Below the pieces are notes generated by a model, which did no database searches, was not told the origin of the DNA, and saw only the letters and a list, made by a program, of their open reading frames with translations. DNA of 64,000 bases. Origin: Microbotryum silenes-acaulis. Taxonomy: Eukaryota > Basidiomycota > Microbotryomycetes > Microbotryales > Microbotryaceae. The position numbers and the translations under genes were made by a program. Location of the stretch: NCBI GenBank assembly GCA_003665825.1, contig QPFY01000019.1:186001-250000 (forward strand), written 5' to 3'. This document shows, in pieces, positions 11,202-22,400 of this stretch (positions are counted from its first letter, which is position 1; each line of letters opens with the position of its first letter).

Positions 11202-14200
11202 ATGTTCTTGGGCCCGATGAAATCGTTTCAACTCGCGCTGCTCGCCACGGCCTGCTTCGCCCTCGCTCCAATCACGTCCGGCGCCAACTCCGCAAGTTAT
11301 TCGATTTCGCCCCAGATCATCCCCGGTCGCTACATCATTGCTGTCGGTGGTTCAAGTAGTACTCTGAGCAAGCGCGCCTCGGAAGTGGTAAGTTCATCTC
11401 GTCTAGCTAGTTGGACACAGCTGAGCCTACTGGATTCCGTCCGACAATGTTTGCGGTGTTGACGCGGCTCGACGCGTCAGGACGAGTTGAAGCTTGAAGG
11501 AAGCCGACGATCTCGGCGCAGGGGACTTCGACCTTGGTCATGTGAGGCTGACGTCTGCTATTTTCCCCATGTTCATCTCAGGCAATCTCCGGTGTCATCA
11601 ACAAGATCAACAGCAAAGGCATCAATGTCGAGACCAAGAAGGTTTTCCAATCGCCCGGGGTGCTCACTGGGGCGAGTATTTCGGTGCCCGAGAGCACCAC
11701 CGCCGCCGACCTATTTGCGATCCCAGGTGTCACGGTGAGCCACCCAGCTACTTTTAATATCGTTTAATATAAGATGGGGATGTATGGCGATTGACGCAGT
11801 CGCATACACTGCCCTATAGCACGTTTGGCCGGTCCGAAACATTCCCCACCCAGACAGCTTCACATCAGCTCCGAGAGGTATCGTTGGAGTCGAGAATGAG
11901 AAAGTCGTCCGACGAGACCTACTCCAGCGTCGAGCCAACAATGCTTTCGAGAACGACCAGTTCCCACCTCATCAAATGACCGGTGTTGACAAGCTCCACG
12001 CCAAGGGCTACCTCGGCGCTGGTATCCGAATCCTCGTCATCGACACGGGTGTGGATTACAAGAACCCGATCCTCGGCGGATGCTTCGGGAAAGGCTGCAA
12101 GGTGGGCTTTGGTCATTCCTTCGTGACAGATAACGGAACACCCACGAGTGAACCCGACCCTTACACCAATTGCAGCTCCCATGGTACTCACGGTTAGTCG
12201 TCCACGGTACCTTGGGATTCCCTGCGCAGCACTTGCATTGACGGGATCTTCCCATGCGCAAGTCTTCCCACCGTTCAGCAGCATTTGCTCACGTCTAATC
12301 TGGTTGCTTCAACAGTCTCTGGAACCATCGGTGCCAACCCAAACAAATACGGCTTCACTGGTGTCGCTCCCAAGGCAACGCTCGGCATGTACCGCATCTT
12401 CCCGTGCTCCGGCCCCACCCCCGACGACGTCACCGTGGAAGCATTACTGCGCGCCATGGAGGACGACGTCGATGTAATTAACATGAGTCTGGGCTCTCCT
12501 AGTGGTTGGATGGGCGTTTCCTCCGTCGAACACGTCGTCCAAAAGCTCATCGCTAAAGGGATCCACGTCGTCACCTCGGCGGGCAACGATCAGTCCGAAG
12601 GCATGTTTTACGCCAACAGTCCGGCCGCGTCCCGGGATGGTATCAGCGCGGCCTCGGTCGACGTTACCGTCGTCCCTGCGTATAACATGGTTTTCAACAC
12701 GGGAGGCTATCCATCGATGAGCGTGTTCAGTGCCAGGCCACTCGGAGTTGATCATCCCATGCCGCTGTACATCACTTCGACCGACCTCAACGTCGACAAC
12801 GACGCATGCGAGCCTTTGCCCAAGTCGACCCCGAATTTGCGCAACCACGTCGTTGCGGTCCGTCGAGGGACTTGCTACAGTAGCACTAAGCTCAAAAATT
12901 TGGCAGCCAAGGGTGCTCGATACGTCATTGTCTACGGAGCGGAAGGTGCAGAGAACGATCCCTTCTTCACAGCGGACGGCACCGGGGTGAAAGCCGTGGG
13001 GGGAATGACACGTGCCGATGGGGTCAAGTTGGTCAAGTACTACCTCACACAAAAGAAGAAGGGCGGTCTCCAGGTTACCTTGCCGAGCAACAGCAAACAA
13101 CTTCGCGTCGAGCAGACTCTCTCTGGTGGGGAGATCAGCGAATTCAGTCAATTTGGACCTACGAACGACCTCTACGGCCAGCCGAGCCTCGCTGCGCCTG
13201 GAGGTGGGGTCCTGTCCACCTTTCCTCTCTCTTTTGGTGGAGTAGAAGTCATAAGTGGTACTTCGATGGCCTCTCCGTTCGTTGCGGGCTCTGTCGCGTT
13301 GATTTTGGCCGCTCGCAAGAAGGACAACTTCACACCGATTGAGATGCGCCAACTCCTATCGTCGACATCCAAGTCGATCCCGGTCAAGAGGGGGACCAAG
13401 AGCCCCCTGACGACCGTTGTTCTCCAAGGTGGCGGCCTGATCCAGGTCGATAAGGCTTTCGAGGCCAAGTCGTACTTTAGCCCCAACGAGTTGTATCTCA
13501 ACGACACAGCTCACTTCGCCGCCACGCAGACGGTGACGATTACGAACAAGAACTCGAAAGCGGTCACGTACCGCTACTCTGACACGGGTGCCCAACCTCG
13601 TCTTGTGTACGATAAGAAGGGACAGTGCAACCCTTCGCTCAGCCCTGGTGTCCTGTCGAGGGGCGCTTCGGTCACCTTCCGCCCCGGACGAGTCACGATC
13701 CAGCCCGGCAAGACATCGACGTTCCAGATCAAGTTCCAGCCGCCGCAGTTTTCTGCCGGTCAACGCGCGCTCTTTCCCGTTTACAGCGGTTTTATCATGA
13801 TCACGGCCGACAACAAGGAGTCGTTCCAGATCCCCTACTTTGGTCTCGCCGGTAACATGCGCGATATGCAGATTCTCGATCAGACGGATGTGTATGCGGG
13901 TCAATACATGGCGGGACTCAGGTATCCTTATGTGGCCGACTCGAAGCTGGGCCCCCAATTCAATCCGGACTTCGTCAGGAGTTACGAGATGGCGAACGGG
14001 CCGATCATTGCGTTCCGCCTTTCGCGTGAGTCTGAGCGTCCATTTCCATTTGGGTTGCACCAGCTACTGACCCGCACGCCCTTTTACTGCAGAGGCAACT
14101 CGAGCTTATAACATCGACCTTGTGTTTGCCAATACGACCTTTAGATCCACAATCTCTCCCGCAAACAACGCCGGTCTGCTCCCTGGATCCACCAAAACTG

Positions 14201-14631
14201 CGAAAGTCGAACTTCAACGCCTCGAGCTCGCTCGCAACCTCGGTGAGAGCTCGTCCCTCGGCCCTCGTCGTGAAAGTCAATCGTACGCTTCGGTCCCCAT
14301 CGTCGGCCGCATCAAAGGGGCCCTCAACGTCCCTCGAGATCTGGCTGTAGATGGTCAGAATCGTTTTTCTTTCACGGACGAGAAGTTTGTTTTCAATGGA
14401 CGGTACCAGACGACGCCGACGAGTCGGAGGTTTGAGACGGCGAAGTTGGGGACAGTTTATCGGTTCTTATTACGGTGAGTATGAAGCACGGATTATTGCA
14501 GGCTTACTGGATAGCACCACTGAAATGCTTTGTTATTGTGATATTACAGCGCGGTGAGGACGACCGCCGACCCGGCCGACGAAGGGAGCTGGGAGAGTTG
14601 GCTCAGTCCACCCTTCGAGTTTTCGGGTTGA
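11202..14631 (+). CDS. Secreted subtilisin-like serine protease B (S8, PA-domain type)
   Basis: Precursor of 961 residues. Exons: 11202-11387, 11582-11734, 11820-12192, 12316-14025, 14093-14474, 14550-14631. Signal peptide, I9-type propeptide (IIPGRYIIAVGG), S8 domain with PA insert, and Fn3-like tail. Triad: Asp of LVIDTGVDYK, His of SSHGTHG, Ser of ISGTSMASPF; oxyanion Asn in TSAGNDQSEG. Two in-frame starts are possible, 11202 and 11218-11220 is out of frame only if the first is ignored; the second Met (MKSFQLALLA) begins a cleaner signal peptide but removes only a few residues. It sits in tandem with A. The segment 13350-13888 is identical except for one base to the same segment of protease C on the other strand, which points to gene conversion after duplication. 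Confidence 0.91.
13350..13888. repeat. 539-bp tract shared with protease C (inverted)
   Basis: Compared base by base with the reverse complement of 17116-17654, I find one mismatch (A here, G in C, in the codon context ACACAGCTCAC). Identity stops sharply at both ends, while flanking coding sequence is clearly diverged. The tract lies entirely inside exon 4. Confidence 0.88.
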
Positions 14632-15063
14632 GCGCGATATACGACGCACTCTAGGGTCGTGCATCTTTCGTGTCTTTCTGGTTTTCAAAGGATAATTTTA
14701 TTTTCAGATGATTTTCATGGAATCACAGTGATTGGTGGAGCTAATTTTGAAGATGGCAATCACTTCGAGCCAGGAGCTTTGAAATATGGTTCGCGATTAG
14801 GAGGCGACTCACCTTCCTAAAGTTCTAACTGTGTCTTCATGACTCTACTCGAGGAGAATTGTCGGTTGTGATGAAGCACAGGGCAGCGTTTGACCATTCA
14901 TGGCGATCGCAGCCAAAAAGCGATCGATCGGTCTTTGCCGTGCCTTTGCCGCGGCGCTGATTGGCGTGCGAGTTGGTCCTTCTCCTATCAGTTCGATCAC
15001 TCCCGATCCACGCACATTCGTCAGTTGCTGTTCGACTAGCCGGACACCCCGTACTACACAACC
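14632..15063. other. Intergenic region between S8 protease B and the Met8 homologue
   Basis: About 430 bp with no gene seen. It holds the 3' end of B and the promoter of the Met8 homologue. Confidence 0.45.
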
Positions 15064-16077
15064 ATGGCATCTATCCCACCAGATGTCGCTTCTACAGCAC
15101 CTGCCCAGGCCTCGTCGTCATCGTCGTCTGCTCCGCCAGCTTCAGCTTCATCAGGCTCCCCTTCATCGTCCTCGGTCGCACAGGAGACAGAGACCTTTCC
15201 ACCGATCGAACCCGGAGCCTCGTTGATCCTCGCCTGGCAAATCAAGAACAAACGCGTGCTCCTCGTCGGAGGTGGTGTCGTCGCAGCAGGTCGTCTCTAC
15301 GCTCTCCTCAACGCCAACGCGATCGTTACTCTCATCGCCCCCTCGTCGCATCTCTCTCCCGAAGTCCAAGCCAGGATCAACGACCCTTCCCTCTCTACAT
15401 CGTTGGCCTACCTCGATCGCAAGTTCCAAGGCGAGGAAGATCTACAAGGCTTCGAAATGGTCCTCACCGCGATCGACGAGGTCGGCCTCAGCTCTTCCAT
15501 TTGCGAGATGTGTCGCCAGAGAAGAATCCCCGTCAACGTCGCTGATGTACCTCCCGAATGCGATTTCTACTTTGGGTCCATCGTTCGAAGGGGTCCTCTA
15601 CAAATCATGGTTTCGACGGGTGGGAAAGGTCCCCGGATCGCGAATCGGATAAGGAGGTCGATCGAAGAGACTTTACCCGATCAGGTCGGCGAAGCGATCG
15701 AGAACGTCGGCAGACTACGAGCCGATCTGAGAAAAGTCGCGAATGGGAAGGATACGAAAACGATCGCGAGGAGGATGGACTGGATGATCCGGGTGTGCGA
15801 CAAGTGGTCTTTGGCTCAACTGTCGGCGATGGACGATCGGATGAGGGAAGATATTCTCGATGGGTGGGAGGAAGGGATCGCCAAAGGTTTTTACGACGTC
15901 AATGGTGGAGTCGTCGGCAAGGTCGCGAGCAAGCTCAAGTTGGATCGATGTCCGATGAGGGATATTCCTGATGGGAGACCAAGTCGGTGTCCGTTCCTCG
16001 TTGGCAGTTCGGGCTTCTTGTTGGGTATTGGCACGGCCGTCGCGGCTTTTGCCATGTTCAGTAGACCATGGAATTGA
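15064..16077 (+). CDS. MET8: Siroheme synthase, Met8-type (precorrin-2 dehydrogenase / sirohydrochlorin ferrochelatase)
   Basis: Converts precorrin-2 to sirohydrochlorin with NAD+, then inserts iron to give siroheme, the cofactor of sulfite and nitrite reductase. A single exon of 337 residues. A Ser/Ala-rich leader (about 50 residues) precedes the Rossmann core: NKRVLLVGGGVVAAGRLYALL is the NAD-binding segment. VNVADVPPECDFYFGSIVRR contains the Asp that in yeast Met8 is needed for both activities, and STGGKGPRIANRIRRSIE follows, as in the family. The C-terminal half matches the helical dimerisation region. Unusual: the protein ends in a hydrophobic stretch (GFLLGIGTAVAAFAMF) that looks like a tail anchor; yeast Met8 is shorter and soluble. 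It lies between two secreted proteases with no obvious functional link. Confidence 0.9.
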   Translation: MASIPPDVASTAPAQASSSSSSAPPASASSGSPSSSSVAQETETFPPIEPGASLILAWQIKNKRVLLVGGGVVAAGRLYALLNANAIVTLIAPSSHLSPEVQARINDPSLSTSLAYLDRKFQGEEDLQGFEMVLTAIDEVGLSSSICEMCRQRRIPVNVADVPPECDFYFGSIVRRGPLQIMVSTGGKGPRIANRIRRSIEETLPDQVGEAIENVGRLRADLRKVANGKDTKTIARRMDWMIRVCDKWSLAQLSAMDDRMREDILDGWEEGIAKGFYDVNGGVVGKVASKLKLDRCPMRDIPDGRPSRCPFLVGSSGFLLGIGTAVAAFAMFSRPWN

Positions 16078-16335
16078 GCGACCATATGATGTTTGGCTTT
16101 TCAATACGATGTTGGAATGTTCACTAGTTCGCCCAACTCTTTGGGTCTGCTCGGTCGAAGTGGCACTGCCAGTCTGGCATTCCAGGAAAGAAAGGAACAA
16201 GGGCACAAAGGCCACGAAGAGGGTATCGAAGCAAAATACGAAGTGAATATTGGGCACGTCTGGAGCTAAAGAGTGCAAGAAAAGCGGAATCGAATCAAAG
16301 AGAGCAGCAGCGTATATATCTGTCGAGAGTCGCAT

Positions 16336-19300
16336 TCACGAGAATTGGAAGGGAGGGCTGAGCCAACTTTCCCAACTGGCTTCATCGGTAGGGTTCGCGG
16401 TCGTCCTCACCGCACTATGAGAGTATGATAGGGAACGTCAGTGTCGTTCCCCAAAGCTACAATATTCATTGTCACCCATGCCATAGAACTCACCGGAGAA
16501 GAAAGCGGTAAGGCGTGAACGTGTCCGCCTTCGCATCCTCCTTCGGCGCGTCGCGGGGGTTATAGCTCCCCGTAAAATTGAGTCGCTTCCAAGCAAAAGG
16601 GAATGGGCCACGATTGGTGACAGCCGCATCACGAGCGACGTTCAGGTCGCCGTAGATGTGGCCGACTGTCGGGACCGAAGCGTAGGACTGGCTCTCGCGA
16701 CGAGGTGCGAGCTGCGAGTCCTCGAGAGGGTTGTCGGTCTCGAGGAAGCCCCGCTCGAGGTCGAGATCACCGTCCTCGAGCGAGCGACGACTCAAGTCGG
16801 CGTTGTTCCCCCGTGAGATGGTGGGCTTGAAGGTCGTGTTCGCGAAGACGAGATCGATGTTGAACGCTCGGCAGGCCTCTATGAGAGGCGAGCAAAGCAA
16901 GAGCCATCAATATGAAACCCCCAGGCTAGTAGCCACGAGAAAGGAAGTGTACGGAATCAAGCAGGTACAGCAACTCACGCGCCAGACGGAAATTAATGGC
17001 GACGCCCGATTCTATCTTGTACGTCTTGACAGTTGTAGGGCTGAGCTGCGGTTTCTTATCGTCGCCCATTATGAACGGGTACCGCAGGCCCTTCTCAGTC
17101 TGACCGGCAAACTTGTCCGTCTGATCGAGAATCTGCATATCGCGCATGTTACCGGCGAGACCAAAGTAGGGGATCTGGAACGACTCCTTGTTGTCGGCCG
17201 TGATCATGATAAAACCGCTGTAAACGGGAAAGAGCGCGCGTTGACCGGCAGAAAACTGCGGCGGCTGGAACTTGATCTGGAACGTCGATGTCTTGCCGGG
17301 CTGGATCGTGACTCGTCCGGGGCGGAAGGTGACCGAAGCGCCCCTCGACAGGACACCAGGGCTGAGCGAAGGGTTGCACTGTCCCTTCTTATCGTACACA
17401 AGACGAGGTTGGGCACCCGTGTCAGAGTAGCGGTACGTGACCGCTTTCGAGTTCTTGTTCGTAATCGTCACCGTCTGCGTGGCGGCGAAGTGAGCCGTGT
17501 CGTTGAGATACAACTCGTTGGGGCTAAAGTACGACTTGGCCTCGAAAGCCTTATCGACCTGGATCAGGCCGCCACCTTGGAGAACAACGGTCGTCAGGGG
17601 GCTCTTGGTCCCCCTCTTGACCGGGATCGACTTGGATGTCGACGATAGGAGTTGACGCATCTGTACAGGCGTGAGCCTCTCCGATTTGCGAGCAGAGAGG
17701 ATGAGCGCCACCGCACCCGCCACGAAAGGGGTGGCCATTGAGGTACCACTGATGACCCCAACGCCACCCCAAGACAAGGGAAAGGTCGAGAGGATGTCTC
17801 CACCCGGCGCACCAAAGCTCGGCTGGCCGAACATGTCATTCGTGGGGCCAAATTGACTGAAGTCACTGACTTGACCACCGCTGAGAACTTGCTCAAGGCG
17901 AAGCTGCTTGCTTGGAAACGCGACCTTGGGACCCCTGCTCCTTTGCGCGCGATAGTACTTGAGCAACTCGAGTGCATTCACGTTGCTGATTCCTCCTGCG
18001 GCTGTCAGGTTTGTACCTTGAGTATCATAGTACGGCTGATTTTCGCTACCAACTGAGCCATACACGAGAGCGAAGCGGGTCCCTTTGGCTGCGAGGTTGG
18101 TGAACATATCGTCTGTAGCGCAGTGATCTCGTTTGACCACGACCAGTCGATTCTTGAGGTTCGGCGTCGATTCGGGCAAGGTCTCGCACGCCACCTCCTT
18201 AGCGGATTCGGGCGAGGTAAAGTATAGCGAGAGCACATCTTCAGTCTCGAACGGCATGGCGGAGAAATAAGACATCGGCGGATAACGACCCGTCTTGAAG
18301 ACGAGATTGTAACCTGGGACGACATCGGCATCGACGGATGCGACGCTGATCCCACTTAGAGTAGCTGCGGGCGTCGAAGCAGTGAACAGACCCTCGTCTT
18401 GCGAGTTACCAGATGCGACAATGACATGCATACCTTGAGCGAGAAGTTTGTCGGCTACGTGTTGCGGCGCTGTCGAGTCCAACCAACTACCTGGATCTCC
18501 GAGACTCATACTGAGGATGTCGGCTTTGTCCTCGGCGGCGCGGAGCATGGCTGCAACGATGGTGTCGTCTGTGGCCGAGCCAGAGCATGCAAAGATGCGA
18601 TACATGCCTAGAGTCGCTTTGGGTGCAACTCCCGTGAATCCGTACTTGTTGGGGTTGGCCCCGATGGTACCAGCAACTAACGGAACGAGTCATGGGGGTT
18701 AGCTCTGGGATCCGCAGCTGCGCAGAATATGTTGGGCTCACCATGCGTGCCGTGCTCCAGACAGGTGCTATACGGGTCAGGGCCGTTGATGAAGTTTCCC
18801 TCATCGTCAACAAAGGAATGGCCAAAAGCGACTTTGCACCCCTTGCCAAAGCAACCGCCGAGGATTGGGTTCTTGTAGTCGATGCCCGTGTCGAGAATTG
18901 CGATCTTGATGCCGGCTCCAAGGTAGCCCTTGGCGTGCATTTTATCGACCCCGGTCATCTGATGGGGCGGAAACTGGTCGTTCTTGAAGTCTTCGTCGCC
19001 TCGGGGCTCGAGAAGAGCCCGTCGGACAAGCTCGCTAGAGTCGGTATCAGAGGGGTGAGAGGTAGAGGAAGAACCCGACGATGAAAATGTTTTGGGTCTC
19101 GAGATGCTTCGAACCGGCCAGACATGCTACGAGCAGAGCGGAAAACATCATCAGCACGTCATGAATTAAACTGTTCAAATCTGATATCACGAGGGTACAA
19201 CTGACTGTGACACCTGGAATATCGAGTAGATGAGCCTCGGTGGTGTTTGCTGGCACGACGATGCTCGCCCCGGTGAGTAGACCGGGAGACTGATATAATT

Positions 19301-19739
19301 TGTGGGTTTTGACATCGATGCCGGTGTTTCCGATCTTGCTAAGGACACTCGAAATAGCCTTTCAACCCCAGCGACCACAACAGGAAGCAGGAACAATTGT
19401 ACACAAGGGTCAGTGTTACAGCTGCCGAGAATCGGGCCTAACGTTTTCGTTCAACCAAATGAGAGACTGGGCACCCGCGTATGCACCACCTAATCCCACA
19501 CATGCAGGCTAGGCACTCACCACTTGAGAATCCCTCTTACTCAAAGTACTAGTTGATCCACCAACCGCAATGATATACCGCCCGGGGATAATCCGACTCG
19601 TCCCTTCGCCCGTGTCGGCGATCGCTTTCGAGAACTTGGCAGATTTGGAGGCAGCTGCTGCAGAGGTCCCTGACGCGAGGAGGGTGGAACCCGCGGTGAG
19701 AAGCGCAAGAGCGAGCGATAGGTTCATGTTCACGAACAT
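16336..19739 (-). CDS. Secreted subtilisin-like serine protease C (S8, PA-domain type)
   Basis: Precursor of 972 residues on the minus strand. Exons: 19739-19521, 19358-19206, 19126-18742, 18676-16979, 16878-16494, 16414-16336. Signal peptide, I9-type propeptide (IIPGRYIIAVGG), S8 domain and Fn3-like tail. Triad: Asp of AILDTGIDYK, His of LEHGTHG, Ser of ISGTSMATPF; oxyanion Asn in VASGNSQDEG. Exon number, phases and the 153-nt second exon match A, B and D. The start at 19739 is the first ATG of the open frame and begins a good signal peptide. It is inverted relative to A and B and shares the tract 17116-17654 with B, so the converted segments form an inverted repeat with about 3.2 kb between them. 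Confidence 0.91.
17116..17654. repeat. 539-bp tract shared with protease B (inverted)
   Basis: Reverse complement of 13350-13888 with one mismatch by my reading. The part corresponding to 43957-44238 is also shared with protease D (one visible difference, TAT versus TAC Tyr codon). Confidence 0.88.
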
Positions 19740-20423
19740 GCTGGACAAGGATTTTTGAGTTGTCTGGACTGGCGTGGTGCCCTAGTCCGGCTTTAGCGTG
19801 GATTCTTGTTGATCGTAGTTCAACCAAACTTGTCAAACAGATGGCGTTATCAAGACGTTGACAAAAACTCAACCTCAGGGCAGATATACCGGCGAGTGAT
19901 GCCTGATGCAGTGAGTACGACTGCTGACAGACAGATGACGAGGAGACCGCGTGTCCACAAGACGAGGAGCTGGTCCATCGACGCTGGTTCGGTTGAGGCG
20001 ACGATGGTTGCAGTGGCCATGCCATGTGTGAATGAGCATGCCTCAAGAGGCACCCCGAGGCCCTGACCGCACACCAAAGCTGTCTAAAGCCGAAGCCTCG
20101 GGCACGCGCGGCTCCAGATCGGCTCGGGAGTCGGCGATGTTGGCCGATTGAGTTGAAGGTTCTCACGAGAGCGGCAAGAGATCCGTCTGCTCGAAACATT
20201 ACCAATGCTGTCGTTGAAATCTAGCCAAAAAATTAAACCGGACAGAGTGTTGCTGGCAAAATCGGATGAAAGCCGATGAAACGAGAGAACTCGAGTGGAA
20301 TTGGAGAATACCAAATTTCATTAGCCCCAAGTTGGAAACCCTTCTTCACGCGTGCCGACGCGCCTGTTTGCGCTGCTCGCTCGACCTCACCACCACCTCC
20401 ACACCCCGCGCTCATCGCACATC
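19740..20423. promoter_or_regulatory. Divergent intergenic region, protease C / Mis14-like
   Basis: The region separates two genes that point away from each other, so it should hold both promoters. On the Mis14 side, ACGCGT at 20348-20353, with a GACGCGCC word just downstream, resembles an MCB/E2F-type cell-cycle site about 75 bp before the ATG. That would suit a kinetochore gene but rests on short motifs only. Confidence 0.4.
20348..20353. promoter_or_regulatory. MCB-like ACGCGT hexamer
   Basis: ACGCGT 76-71 bp upstream of the Mis14-like ATG. In fungi this hexamer is bound by MBF at G1/S genes. A single copy can occur by chance in GC-rich DNA. Confidence 0.3.
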
Positions 20424-21755
20424 ATGGCCCCCTTAACATCCAACCACCACCTCACCTCGAATCTAGCCCGATCCCCCAGTCCCGCGCCCCTGGACCGCCT
20501 GCTCTCGCGCGAGGACATCCCCCCGTTGGCATACGACACGGAAGCCGAGTTGTTGGCCGTCCTGTCGCGTCTCGAGAGCGAGCTCAAGAAAAGTATCGAT
20601 ATCACTTTCAGGGATGGGGCCAATGGGGCCAATAGGGGGGAAGTCGAAAAGGTTGTTTTGGAGGTGAGTTGCTGGGGAGAAGAGATATGGGAAGCGGTCG
20701 CAGGGTCGAGAGTTGAGTGAGCGAGCAGCGTAGCGGAGGTTTACCGAGAGGTGCACCCGGATCCAGAGGCGGCATACATGTGTTGGGGGGTGTTTATTTG
20801 CTGGGAGGTATACAGTACACCGCGGCATGCATGAAACCACAAATCTGCGCACGCCGATCACACGACGAGCACGTGACCTGCCCTCCTGACCGCGTGAACT
20901 GACCACCTCTTACACCCCACAGGAATTCTTCAGAGGGTTGGCTCCACTCGTATGGTCCAACTGCACCATCGCAGGCCTTCCTTACGCGCAATACCAAGCT
21001 CTGAAGAGCAAAGCCAGTACGTTTCACTGGAAGCGGTCTCTCCTACCCCGGCTAAAAGAGACTTTCCAACATCGTCCCACTTTGCTGGCTCATCAGAATT
21101 CTCGAAGACAAAGGCCTTTGATGAGGTGCTGCATCAACGCGTCATGAACTACCAAAATTCGCTGTTTGACGCGCGGGAACAGAACGCTCGGGAGAGGGTC
21201 GATGTGCCCAATAATTATGCGCTGGTTAGTACGACTGCCGATCGATGAGAGCAAGCACTATGCTTAATCGAACCTCCAATGATCTACCGTGTTTCAGGGA
21301 GTTCAAGACGTCATTTCTAGGGATATGGAACGGCTGAGCCAACTCGAAGCCGTGCAACCGACCTTTTCGGAAGATCGACCGCAGCCCGTCTTGTTCGCTT
21401 CGACCGCAGCACCGCAGGCCAAAGGGAGGAAGAGCGTCGGCGCCAACAAGGGTTTGTTCCTTGACACATCAGGGTAATTTTGGATCGTTGGGGTGCTAAT
21501 TTCTACGAGGTAATTTTTCAGGTATCATCGAGGAACGACCAACGGCTCAACAAGCGCAGGACGATTATGCCAAAGCGAGCGACGAAATCAACCGATTGCT
21601 CAGAGTGCGTGCAGAGTTGGGCCGGAAGAGTGTTTCTCGAAGCATCTCAAATATACTCACTCTATTCTGCTCGATCCATTCAGCATCTCCCGAGCCTCAC
21701 AACAGCGGCCGAACAAGCGACCCGAGTCGCGCTCGATACGGCCGCACTACACTGA
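20424..21755 (+). CDS. Kinetochore protein, Mis14/Nsl1-like (MIS12/MIND complex)
   Basis: Probable subunit of the MIS12/MIND complex that links the inner kinetochore to Ndc80. Exons: 20424-20663, 20923-21016, 21097-21224, 21298-21451, 21522-21631, 21684-21755, giving 265 residues. Seen: an acidic N-terminal helix region (LLAVLSRLESELKK), then FRGLAPLVWSNCTIAGLPY, then FDEVLHQRVMNYQNSLFDAR, an amphipathic coiled-coil-like segment resembling the Mis14 family core, and a helical C-terminus (INRLLRVRAELGRKS, then HLPSLTTAAEQATR). Length and motif order fit Mis14; similarity is weak, as is usual for these proteins. The last intron uses a less typical GTTTCT donor. A different small coiled-coil nuclear protein cannot be excluded. 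Confidence 0.55.
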
Positions 21756-22400
21756 TTCCCAAGCCGCTGGCGATGTGTACTTGTATTCCCCGGCTCGGTC
21801 CGACCTTTTTGTTTTCCTTCTCTTCGAGAGTTTGTGCCATGTAAGCGTTCTTTCCCTATCCGAGGTCTCGTGTCTGCATGTCGTCGTCCACCCCTCCCAA
21901 CACCCCCATCAAACCACCAACGCAAATGACGAGACGTCCCTTCCTCTTACACTCTCCCGAATCCCTCCCGGGACGAAGGACTCGTGTTAAGGAACGGACG
22001 TGCATCGAGGGACGTCCTACGCTTTCTAACCCAAAGTTCAAGATTGGAGAAGTCATCACTTTCGATCAGTTTCGTTTCGGAATTTGGATCATCGACGCTG
22101 TTCCACTTAATGTGCAGGGGTTCTGATGCGTGGTACTCGAGTTTGGGGGGTGATTCTGGGGCTTTGCACACCCACCCACCCATATACGCATGACCGAGAG
22201 GTGGGAAGCTGGTACTGATCCACTTTTTGCGCTTCTGGCCTCGTCAACGCCTTCGCTCCAGGTCTGGGCCGTACCAAGGTGTGGTGATAAATGCTGAGGT
22301 GGAATTAATCACTGCAATAGTACAACTGATACAAAAACAAACCGAACCAAAAGACACCAGACGCGCGAGCCCCAACAAAGACGACTCTCAACCCCGCTCC
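21756..22400. other. Convergent 3' intergenic region, Mis14-like / gamma-tubulin
   Basis: The 3' ends of two facing genes. No gene, repeat or RNA seen in about 640 bp. Confidence 0.45.

Noticed and set aside
16731..17648. Long open frame (305 codons) on the plus strand
   Set aside because: It is the antisense shadow of S8 protease C exon 4; a near copy of it appears antisense to B because the underlying DNA is shared. The GC-rich third positions keep the opposite strand open.
19549..20205. 218-codon minus-strand frame upstream of protease C
   Set aside because: It overlaps protease C exon 1 in another frame and shows no conserved features.
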